Assembly (NCBI GenBank): GCA_903958265.1
Contig: CAJBSQ010000737.1
Span: 1 to 6,449 of the forward strand
Length of the DNA stretch: 6,449 bases
Source: an uncultured Planctomycetaceae bacterium
GTDB lineage: Bacteria; Planctomycetota; Planctomycetia; Pirellulales; UBA1268
Reading direction: 5' to 3'
Of the stretch, positions 1 to 5,185 are shown piece by piece. The notes under the pieces are model-generated. The model searched no databases and was not told where the DNA came from. It worked only from the letters and a program-made list of their open reading frames with translations. The position numbers were made by a program, and so were the translations under genes. How positions within the stretch are numbered: position 1 is the first letter of the stretch; every line of letters starts with the position of its first letter.

Positions 1-2050
1 CGGGTCGCTTGCGGCCGTGCTTGACGTTGACGTATTCATCAACCATGCCCCCCTCGAGCGGGCCCGGCCGGTAGAGGGCGTTGACGGCGACGATGTCGAG
101 GAAGTGATCGGGCTTCATCCGCTGGAGCAGATCGCGGATGCCGCCGCTCTCGAGCTGGAAGATGCCCTTCGTCTCCCCGCGGCAGAGCGTGGCGAAGGCG
201 GCCTTGTCGTCGAGCGGAAAGGCGAACGGGTCGAGCCGGCGGTGCTGGGTGTTGGAGATGATGTCGAGCGTCTTGGCAACGACTGTCAGGTAGCGGAGGC
301 CGAGGAAGTCCATCTTCATCAGGCCCGCATGCTCGACGTCGCCCATCGCCCACTGGGTGATCACCTCCTCCTTGCCCGTCACCCGGCAGAGCGGCACGTA
401 GTCGACCAGCGGCCGGTCGGCGATCACGACGGCGGCCGCGTGGGTGCCGACGTTGCGGGCCAATCCCTCGATCTGCTTCGCGAGCCCGACGAGCTCGCGG
501 ACCTCGGCATCGGCATCACACGCCGCGGCGAGCTGCGAGCCCGCCGCGGAGGCGTCTTCCAGGGAAATGCCCAGCTGGTCGGGGACGAGCGCCACGATCT
601 GATCGACCCGTGGAATCGCCATCCCCAGCGCCCGGCCCACGTCGCGGATCGCGGCCCGGGCGGCGAGGGTGCCGAAGGTGCCGATCTGGGCGACGTTGGC
701 CTCGCCGTACTTCTTCTTGACGTAGTCGATGACCTCGCCCCGCCGCTCCTTGCAGAAGTCGATGTCGATATCGGGCGCCTCCCGACGGTTGACGTCGAGA
801 AACCGCTCGAAGAGCAGGTCGTATTCCAGTGGGCAGACGTGCGAGAGGTAGAGCGAGTAGGCGACGAGGGCCCCGACGCCCGAGCCTCGCGCCGCCGCCG
901 GGATGCCCTGCTCGCGAGCGTGGCGGACGAAGTCCCAGACGATCAGGAAGTAGCTGGCGAACCCGAGCGTGTCGATCACCGAGAGTTCGCGGTCGAGCCG
1001 GTCGATCACCACCTGGTGCAGTTCGGCGGTGGTGGGGTCGGCGGGGACGGCGTTGGTGGCCCAGCGCTTGGCCAGGGTCGCATACCGCTCGCGGAGCCCC
1101 TGAAGGCAGAGCCGGCGGAGCTCCTCGGAGGCGGTCAGGCCCCCGGGGACGTCGAAGCCCGGGAAGTGCCGCTTGCCCAGGTCGAGGTCGATCGAGACGG
1201 AGTCGGCGATCTCCTGGCTGCGGTTGACCGCAGCCGTTACCAGGTCGCGGTCGGTGTCGGCGAAGGCGGCGTGCATCTCCTGCGGACTCTTCAGGTAGAA
1301 CTCGCTGGAGTCCATCCGCATTCGCGAGGTGTCGTTGCGGAAGCGGCCCGTGTTGACGCACAGCAGGATGTCTTGGGCTTCCGAGTCTTCGCGATTGACG
1401 TAGTGGCAGTCGCAGGTGGCGACCGGTGGAATGCCGAGCTCCTTCGAGATCTCGAGGGCGACGTCGGTTACCTGCCGCTGCACATCGAGGCCGTTGTCCT
1501 GAATCTCGATGAAGTAGCGGTCGCCGAAGGTCTTCTGAAACCAGCCCGCGACCTCCCGGGCCTGGGCAAGCGACTCCCGCTGCTCCCGGGACGTGCCGAT
1601 CAGGGAGCGGCTGAACTCGCCCGACAGGCAGCCCGACAGGCAGATCAGACCCTCGCCGTATTCGGCCAGCAGTTCGCGGTCGATGCGGGGCTTGAAGTAG
1701 AAGCCCTCGAGGTAGGCCTGGGTGGCGAGCTTGAGCAGGTTGGCGAAGCCGACGCGGTCGCGGGCCAGGAGCGTGAGGTGGTAGCTGGACTCCCGCTGGC
1801 TGCCCGCGTCTTTCTGGAAGCGGCTCCCGGGGGCGATGTAGGCCTCGTAGCCGATGACGGGGTTGATCTTCGCGGCCTTGGCGGCCTGGTAAAACTCGAG
1901 CGCCCCGTGCAGGTTGCCGTGGTCGGTGATGGCCAGGGCGTTCATGCCCAGCTCGACCGTGCGATCGACGAGCCGGTCGATCGAACTGGCCCCGTCAAGG
2001 AGGCTGTAGTGGCTGTGGCAGTGAAGGTGGGCGAACGACTGCGTGCTCAT
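1..2050 (-). CDS. dnaE: DNA polymerase III alpha subunit, N-terminal part (truncated by window edge)
   Basis: This is the catalytic subunit of the replicative DNA polymerase. Only codons 1-683 are visible; the family is usually about 1,150-1,200 residues, so the rest of the fingers, the HhH, the OB fold and the tau-binding region lie outside. The protein begins MSTQSFAHLHCHSHYSLLDG, a PHP domain. By alignment with the Mycobacterium DnaE1 PHP site, as I remember it, all nine metal ligands are present: H10, H12, D19, H44 (in ITDHGN), E69, H91, C141, D214 and H216. The palm follows, with the GSG loop (AARGSGVGALVAYS) and PDIDIDF (D427, D429). The third catalytic aspartate is D581 in MKMDFLGLRYLT. 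The visible end reads RPGPLEGGMVDEYV, typical of the family. The ATG at 2050 is preceded by GAGGA (minus strand, 2061-2057) at six-base spacing. The FHA gene lies 142 bp upstream on the same strand. Confidence 0.97.
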   Translation of the reverse strand, partial: MSTQSFAHLHCHSHYSLLDGASSIDRLVDRTVELGMNALAITDHGNLHGALEFYQAAKAAKINPVIGYEAYIAPGSRFQKDAGSQRESSYHLTLLARDRVGFANLLKLATQAYLEGFYFKPRIDRELLAEYGEGLICLSGCLSGEFSRSLIGTSREQRESLAQAREVAGWFQKTFGDRYFIEIQDNGLDVQRQVTDVALEISKELGIPPVATCDCHYVNREDSEAQDILLCVNTGRFRNDTSRMRMDSSEFYLKSPQEMHAAFADTDRDLVTAAVNRSQEIADSVSIDLDLGKRHFPGFDVPGGLTASEELRRLCLQGLRERYATLAKRWATNAVPADPTTAELHQVVIDRLDRELSVIDTLGFASYFLIVWDFVRHAREQGIPAAARGSGVGALVAYSLYLSHVCPLEYDLLFERFLDVNRREAPDIDIDFCKERRGEVIDYVKKKYGEANVAQIGTFGTLAARAAIRDVGRALGMAIPRVDQIVALVPDQLGISLEDASAAGSQLAAACDADAEVRELVGLAKQIEGLARNVGTHAAAVVIADRPLVDYVPLCRVTGKEEVITQWAMGDVEHAGLMKMDFLGLRYLTVVAKTLDIISNTQHRRLDPFAFPLDDKAAFATLCRGETKGIFQLESGGIRDLLQRMKPDHFLDIVAVNALYRPGPLEGGMVDEYVNVKHGRKRP

Positions 2051-2127
2051 CCGTGATCCTCGCGAGGGGAAGACCCGGAGTCTAGCAAACGCGGTTTTGG
2101 GGCCCGCCCTCGGGGCGTGCGCCTGGG

Positions 2128-2175
2128 GGACTGCTCTGGGGAACGCTCCAGGAACGCTCCAGAAACACTCTGGGG
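2128..2175. repeat. Short tandem repeat of an 11-bp unit between the FHA gene and dnaE
   Basis: GGAACGCTCCA occurs twice in perfect tandem at 2140-2150 and 2151-2161. A degenerate third unit follows at 2162-2172 (7 of 11 matches), and a degenerate unit precedes at 2128-2138. The octamer CTCTGGGG flanks the perfect pair at 2134-2141 and 2168-2175. CCAGA/TCTGG (2159-2163 and 2169-2173) can form a small hairpin with no T-run after it on either strand, so I do not call a terminator. The repeat lies in the 142-bp gap downstream of the FHA stop codon and upstream of dnaE. No function can be read from the sequence. Confidence 0.6.
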
Positions 2176-2192
2176 CGGCGTGAAAAAGGTGG

Positions 2193-2867
2193 TTAGCCCG
2201 CCTGGGGCTCGCCGATCTGGCGGAGCAGCTCGGCGAGCCGCGCCTGGAGGTCGAGCATCGCCTGCCAGTTGGGGAACTCGAGTTCCACCTTCTCCGCGCC
2301 AGGGCGCATCAGGGCGTCTTCCGTGGCTTCCCGGAGAACACCCTGCACATAGTCGAGGAGTTCCGCAAGCTCCGCCGACTGCGCCGGACTCAGTCGGTCG
2401 GGCAGGGGAGGCGGTCCGCTGGGCAGCAGCGGCGACCGCACCGACGACATGTCGTCAACGACGTCCGACTGATGGTTCGCGATCCGCTCCATCCGCGCCT
2501 CCAGCTGGCGGGCATGGCCGTTGGCGGCTGGCGGATGCTTCGCAGCGAGGGCGGCGATGCGGCGGTCGATATCGCTATGCGACCCGACTAGGAGGAGCGA
2601 ACGGCCCAGTGCGATCAGGTCGCCGTGGCGGATGATTCGCACCTGCACATCTTCGCCGTTGATCTTGGTGCCGTTGGTGCTCTCCAGATCGGTGGCGACG
2701 ATCTTGTCGTTGTCATCCTGCAGCTTGAGGTGGTAGCGGCTGATCCGCTCATCGTTGAGCTGGATCGAGTTGCCCTCCTCACGGCCAATGGTGACGGGTG
2801 TGGACACGTCGCTGAAGACACGGCCGCGGTCGGCGCCGTGCAGGACGCGGAGAGTGATCAAGGCCAT
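2193..2867 (-). CDS. FHA-domain protein (phosphothreonine-binding), 224 aa
   Basis: The N-terminal half, about residues 3-95, is a forkhead-associated domain, which binds phosphothreonine peptides. Its diagnostic residues are present: G28-R29, S43-R44-x-H46 (ISRYH) and S63-T64-N65-G66-T67, followed by a predicted final strand ending LLLVGS. About residues 100-150 are a charged linker that could be helical. A short proline-rich break (LLPSGPPPLPDRLSP) leads to a C-terminal segment, predicted helical, ending LAELLRQIGEPQAG. No signal peptide or membrane segment is seen. An in-frame extension upstream to 3080 exists, but it runs antisense through the tRNA and has no conserved character. The ATG at 2867 is preceded by GGTGAT (2879-2874) at six-base spacing and starts directly with the FHA strand, so I choose it. 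The gene lies upstream of dnaE on the same strand and may share its transcript. Its phosphorylated partner is unknown. Confidence 0.92.
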   Translation of the reverse strand: MALITLRVLHGADRGRVFSDVSTPVTIGREEGNSIQLNDERISRYHLKLQDDNDKIVATDLESTNGTKINGEDVQVRIIRHGDLIALGRSLLLVGSHSDIDRRIAALAAKHPPAANGHARQLEARMERIANHQSDVVDDMSSVRSPLLPSGPPPLPDRLSPAQSAELAELLDYVQGVLREATEDALMRPGAEKVELEFPNWQAMLDLQARLAELLRQIGEPQAG

Positions 2868-2984
2868 GTGACAATCACCCGCGGTCGGGCCCGCATCCGC
2901 GGGAACTGCCCCGTCGCCGTCCGCCCGGGCAAACCTCCATCCTAAAGATACACGACAGTCTCGTCGGCCGCCCGGCCGCGGGAG

Positions 2985-3017
2985 GGCCTCCGGAGGCCGC
3001 CGCTGGAACTCCGGCGG
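2985..3017. repeat. GC-rich palindrome and overlapping stem-loop upstream of the tRNA promoter
   Basis: GGCCTCCGGAGGCC at 2985-2998 is a perfect 14-bp palindrome. A second, mutually exclusive stem pairs CCGCCG (2997-3002) with CGGCGG (3012-3017) around a nine-base loop and ends one base before the tRNA -35 element. Neither is followed by a T-run on either strand. They lie between the FHA gene and the tRNA gene, which diverge from this interval, so they could separate the two promoters. In DNA this rich in GC, chance palindromes are also likely. Confidence 0.45.
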
Positions 3018-3044
3018 TTGACCCGCCCGCAAAACCGCTACGAT
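3018..3044 (+). promoter_or_regulatory. Probable promoter of tRNA-Arg
   Basis: TTGACC at 3018-3023 resembles a sigma-70 -35 element (five of six bases). TACGAT at 3039-3044 resembles a -10 element (four of six). The spacing is 15 bp, somewhat short; counting GTTGAC as the -35 hexamer gives 16. The mature tRNA 5' end is ten bases after the -10 hexamer, so transcription would start within a few bases of it. That suits a tRNA gene with a very short leader. Confidence 0.55.
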
Positions 3045-3053
3045 TGGGAGCAC

Positions 3054-3126
3054 GCACCCGTAGCTCAATGGATAGAGCATCGGTCTTCGGAACCGAGGGT
3101 TGCAGGTTCGAGTCCTGCCGGGTGTA
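3054..3126 (+). tRNA. tRNA-Arg (anticodon UCG)
   Basis: A complete cloverleaf folds by eye. The acceptor stem pairs GCACCCG (3054-3060) with CGGGTGT (3119-3125), including a G1-U72 wobble, with discriminator A at 3126. The D stem is GCTC/GAGC (3063-3066, 3075-3078). The anticodon stem is TCGGT/ACCGA (3080-3084, 3092-3096), enclosing the loop CTTCGGA, so the anticodon is TCG at 3087-3089 and reads CGA. The variable loop is GGGTT. The T arm is GCAGG-TTCGAGT-CCTGC (3102-3118). The 3' CCA is not encoded, so it must be added after transcription. The tRNA sits at the boundary between the dnaE/FHA block and the fic/hipBA block, the kind of place where islands often insert. I see no second copy of its 3' end inside the window. 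Confidence 0.95.
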
Positions 3127-3134
3127 TTTCAAAT

Positions 3135-3156
3135 CACTTGTTTTTCAGTGCTTTTT
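3135..3156 (+). terminator. Weak intrinsic terminator candidate after tRNA-Arg
   Basis: CACT (3135-3138) can pair with AGTG (3147-3150) around a T-rich loop, and the hairpin is followed by CTTTTT (3151-3156). The stem is only four base pairs, so this is weak. Its place nine bases after the tRNA, with a T-run in the right orientation, is what supports it. A longer stem, GCGGCGA/TCGCCGC (3162-3168, 3182-3188), follows without a T-run. Beyond it, AATCCTCA occurs twice (3195-3202, 3205-3212). I see nothing else in the 150 bp between the tRNA and the end of fic. Confidence 0.3.
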
Positions 3157-3276
3157 GTCGTGCGGCGATGCGGCAGCTTCGTCGCCGCGTCAGGAATCCT
3201 CAGCAATCCTCACGTCGGGACCGGTTTCGATAGGGCTCGCCTGTCCCTCATCGTCCGCCTGTGAGAACGCCCGCGT

Positions 3277-4488
3277 TCAATCTTGTTCGGACGGAGGCTC
3301 GGGAAACAGGCCTGGCAACCAGTGGTGAGCCAGTTTCACCGGGAACCCCAGACGCAGCGCGGCCCGCGGTGAATCGGATTCCACGGCTCCCTGGGTGATC
3401 AACGCCGATGTCACCCGGCGTGCGGTTCGTTCGCTCGTTCCCAACACTTTTTCGATGTCGCCACGCTTGAGTTCCCCGCGAACCAGCACCGCCTCGAGGA
3501 GGCGGTCAGATCGCGCAGCGAGTCGTCCCGCCGCGACTTCTTCTTCTGCCCAGCGAATCACGTGACCGACGAATGTGGCGGGCTGGACGAGCCGCTCCAT
3601 GAACGTCACCTGATCCAAACAGGTATCCAGGAAGAAACCGACGAAATCGGCAAGGGCCTCCTCGCTCAACGCGCCGCGACCATCGAGGTCGCCATGGCGG
3701 GGATGGTCGCAATCTTCCAGGCGGTCCTTATAGGCCGGCTCATTGCGGGCAAGGCCCCGGGCAATCGACCAGATGCCGGTCGTGCCCATGGCATCCTGGA
3801 GCATAGCGTATGACATCAGCCTCGCGACGCGACCGTTGCCGTCGGCGAACGGATGAATCCAGAGCAAGCGATGATGCGCCGTCGCCGCCGCGAGAATGGT
3901 GTCCATTTTTCCGAGCCGCGCATAAACCGCCTCGAAGCGATCCATGAACCTCGCCACGGCCCCGGGGCTCACGGCGTGGTGCCGGCCAACGGCCACATCA
4001 AACTCCCGCCATCGGCCTGGCACCACTCGATGCCGTGTGCCCGAATCTGGATTCTCAACCGTGAGCAGCGAGTCGGGGAGTTCTTCGCAGAATCGCCCGT
4101 GAATCTCGCTGATGCCTGCGGCGGTGGCCGCGCGTCCCTTGAGACCTCCCGAGTCGATCCACGACTGCACGGCAATGTGCGACCGGGCTTCGAGTTGGAG
4201 ATCGCGTTTCCGGGGTTCCTTGCTGTAGTCCGCATGCAGGGCCCGTTCGATATCCACGGGGTGCGTGTCATGTCCCTCGATGAGGTTGCTGTAGTAGCAG
4301 TTCATCGAGCGGACGAGGCGGGCGAGCCCCCCGGCGATTCCTGTCGGCAGGCTGTGATCGAGCCGCGCCGAGGCGGCGACCAACTCCAGCGCCTTGTCGT
4401 GGAGCGTGGCGCGCCACCGGGAGGACTCCCCGACGAGCAGGGGTTCCATCGAGATCGTGCTTTCTCCCCTGTCCGCGAGTGTCGTCAT
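3277..4488 (-). CDS. Fic-family protein (predicted AMP-transferase) with C-terminal winged helix, 403 aa
   Basis: Fic proteins usually transfer AMP from ATP to a hydroxyl side chain of a target protein. The catalytic motif is complete: HPFADGNGRVAR, with H212, D216, N218, R220 and R223. The inhibitory helix motif [S/T]xxxE[G/N] occurs before the Fic fold as SNLIEG (S67, E71, G72), making this a class II, self-inhibited enzyme in which E71 should contact R223. The flap is near VVPGRWREFDV (about 155-166). The conserved segment IARGLARNEPAYK and GDLDGRG-LSEEAL-FFLDTCLDQVTFM follow, typical of one chromosomal Fic subfamily. About residues 325-385 look like a winged helix (RGDIEKVLGTSERTARRVTSAL), suggesting DNA binding or dimer contacts. 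I choose the ATG at 4488: it has a weak GGAAG upstream and overlaps an upstream stop as ATGA. M14 is an alternative start. The gene is divergent from hipBA. The target is unknown, and no dedicated antitoxin gene is evident. Confidence 0.93.
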   Translation of the reverse strand: MTTLADRGESTISMEPLLVGESSRWRATLHDKALELVAASARLDHSLPTGIAGGLARLVRSMNCYYSNLIEGHDTHPVDIERALHADYSKEPRKRDLQLEARSHIAVQSWIDSGGLKGRAATAAGISEIHGRFCEELPDSLLTVENPDSGTRHRVVPGRWREFDVAVGRHHAVSPGAVARFMDRFEAVYARLGKMDTILAAATAHHRLLWIHPFADGNGRVARLMSYAMLQDAMGTTGIWSIARGLARNEPAYKDRLEDCDHPRHGDLDGRGALSEEALADFVGFFLDTCLDQVTFMERLVQPATFVGHVIRWAEEEVAAGRLAARSDRLLEAVLVRGELKRGDIEKVLGTSERTARRVTSALITQGAVESDSPRAALRLGFPVKLAHHWLPGLFPEPPSEQD

Positions 4489-4787
4489 GGCTTCCGCGTG
4501 GCCGCTTTCTTGGCCGGTTTCTCCGAGTCAGGCAGTGCGAACAAAAACCATTCTAAATAGGCTTTTGGGGATCAGCGAGGCCGCCGCGGCGGCCGCTTTG
4601 TGGCCGCCTGTTTGGCCGGATGAATGGGCTATTTCTAGCGTCGGCTCCACAATGCGAGCCTCCTCGGCAACATCTACGACGCCGCCTACGTTTCAGGGGG
4701 GCACAGAAAACCCGCATGTCGTCAGGCTACACACCGCTCGGATGTGGCCTCTCAAAAACCTCTTCTGAAAAACGCATGAATGGATGC
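4489..4787. other. Intergenic stretch upstream of fic with possible gene remnants
   Basis: No convincing intact gene lies here. On the minus strand, a 28-codon open stretch after a TGA (4575-4573) reads SPKAYLEWFLFALPDSEK and ends PAKKAATRKP. Its TGA overlaps the fic ATG as ATGA (4488-4485). It lacks an ATG, so it looks like the 3' end of a lost gene. The same frame upstream of the stop reads PAKQAATKRPPRRPR, a similar Lys/Ala-rich tail. The DNA behind the two tails is a diverged 20-bp direct repeat (4498-4517 and 4600-4619, 17 of 20 identical), 102 bp or exactly 34 codons apart. GGCCGCCGCGGCGGCC (4579-4594) is a perfect 16-bp palindrome. TAGAAT on the minus strand (4555-4550) is a possible -10 for fic, about 62 bp before its ATG, with no good -35. 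From about 4630 to 4787 I see nothing recognisable on either strand. Confidence 0.4.
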
Positions 4788-4801
4788 AGAATCGCGATTC
4801 T
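4788..4801. promoter_or_regulatory. Perfect 14-bp palindrome upstream of the hipBA operators
   Basis: AGAATCGCGATTCT is identical to its reverse complement over 14 bases. Its centre is 41 bp from the centre of the first CCCG-NN-CGGG site, so it is not part of the 50-bp series. The words following it, GCGATTCTTCCGTG (4794-4807), resemble the left flank of the second operator, GCGATTCTTTCCCGTA (4871-4886). It could bind a different regulator, or be a degenerate HipB site next to fic. The evidence is symmetry and position only. Confidence 0.4.
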
Positions 4802-4828
4802 TCCGTGAAAAGTAACGCGAAAGTCGAT

Positions 4829-4842
4829 TTCCCGAACGGGAA
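4829..4842. promoter_or_regulatory. Operator-like palindrome O1 upstream of hipBA
   Basis: TTCCCGAACGGGAA is a 14-bp palindrome, symmetric at every position outside its central AA dinucleotide. Its CCCG core begins at 4831, exactly 50 bp before that of O2. HipB proteins are known to repress their own operons by binding several inverted repeats upstream of hipB, so this is probably a HipB site. It is the site nearest fic. Confidence 0.7.
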
Positions 4843-4878
4843 TAGCGAGGGAGTCTCGGCACAGGAAAAAGCGATTCT

Positions 4879-4892
4879 TTCCCGTACGGGAT
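4879..4892. promoter_or_regulatory. Operator-like palindrome O2 upstream of hipBA
   Basis: TTCCCGTACGGGAT has the same core as O1, with its CCCG at 4881. The last base breaks the outer symmetry, while the central CCCGTACGGG is a perfect palindrome. It is the middle member of the series. A possible -10 hexamer, CATATT (4902-4907), lies downstream; a -35 at the usual distance would fall inside O2, although the bases there (TTCCCG) match the consensus poorly. If that promoter is real, HipB on O2 would block RNA polymerase directly. Confidence 0.7.
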
Positions 4893-4928
4893 ATGTTGTG
4901 GCATATTTGGTCGTGTGCCCTCAAATAC

Positions 4929-4942
4929 TTCCCGCTCGGTAA
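4929..4942. promoter_or_regulatory. Operator-like site O3 abutting the hipB start codon
   Basis: TTCCCGCTCGGTAA keeps the left half of the site and most of the right half, with T in place of the last G of the core. Its CCCG is at 4931, again exactly 50 bp from O2. It ends three bases before the hipB ATG at 4946, where a ribosome binding site would be expected. No purine-rich Shine-Dalgarno sequence is visible there. The imperfect right half suggests a weaker site. Confidence 0.6.
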
Positions 4943-4945
4943 ATA

Positions 4946-5185
4946 ATGAACCCTCGCTCACTCACCCCCGCCGCTATCGGCGAGATTGTGCGATCAACTC
5001 GCAAGGCCTGTCATATGCGCCAGGACGAACTCGCGGGTGCCGCCGGAGTCGGTGTGCGGTTCGTCGTCGAGCTGGAGGCAGGGAAGCCGACGGCGCAACT
5101 CGGCAAAGCACTTCAGGTCCTGTCAGCGCTCGGGTGCTCCGTCGAAATCACCACTCCTTCCGAGCCATTAAGCAGGAGGCCATGA
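4946..5185 (+). CDS. hipB: HipB-like antitoxin, Xre-family DNA-binding protein, 79 aa
   Basis: This is a single small helix-turn-helix protein of the Xre/Cro (HTH_3) type. The helix-turn-helix spans about residues 12-62: RQDELAGAAG (25-34) is the positioning helix and VGVRFVVELEAGKPT (35-49) contains the recognition helix. The segment after it, QLGKALQVLSALG, is characteristic of HipB antitoxins. E. coli HipB is 88 residues, so the length fits. The family dimerises, binds and restrains HipA, and represses its own operon. Three likely target sites lie directly upstream. The ATG at 4946 has no visible Shine-Dalgarno sequence, so translation may be leaderless or SD-independent. The stop overlaps the hipA start by ATGA, which implies translational coupling and one transcript. 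Confidence 0.93.
   Translation: MNPRSLTPAAIGEIVRSTRKACHMRQDELAGAAGVGVRFVVELEAGKPTAQLGKALQVLSALGCSVEITTPSEPLSRRP

Noticed and set aside
17..2056. A 679-codon open frame on the plus strand
   Set aside because: It is antisense to dnaE, whose motifs are unmistakable. The peptide is rich in V, A, E, G, R and D, as expected from the complement of a GC-biased gene, and shows no domain.
2868..3080. N-terminal extension of the FHA protein by 71 codons
   Set aside because: The extension runs antisense into the tRNA gene, has no FHA-like content, and the ATG at 2867 has its own ribosome binding site.
3054..3126. Reading the tRNA anticodon as TTC (Glu)
   Set aside because: The five-pair anticodon stem leaves a seven-base loop CTTCGGA, which places TCG at positions 34-36. 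The rest of the tRNA also resembles bacterial tRNA-Arg.
3127..3276. A CRISPR array, integrase or insertion-sequence end near the tRNA
   Set aside because: Only an eight-base repeat and short hairpins are present. No regularly spaced repeats, transposase or terminal inverted repeats were found anywhere in the window.
3853..4560. A 235-codon open frame on the plus strand
   Set aside because: It is antisense to fic, with no recognisable motif.
4394..4768. A 124-codon plus-strand frame across the fic start and the control region
   Set aside because: About a quarter of it is antisense to fic, the rest has low-complexity Ala/Trp/Pro content, and no ribosome binding site or family resemblance is seen.
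4915..5181. N-terminal extension of HipA by 89 codons
   Set aside because: It overlaps the whole of hipB in another frame and begins upstream of O3. The ATG at 5182 starts the normal HipA N-terminus.
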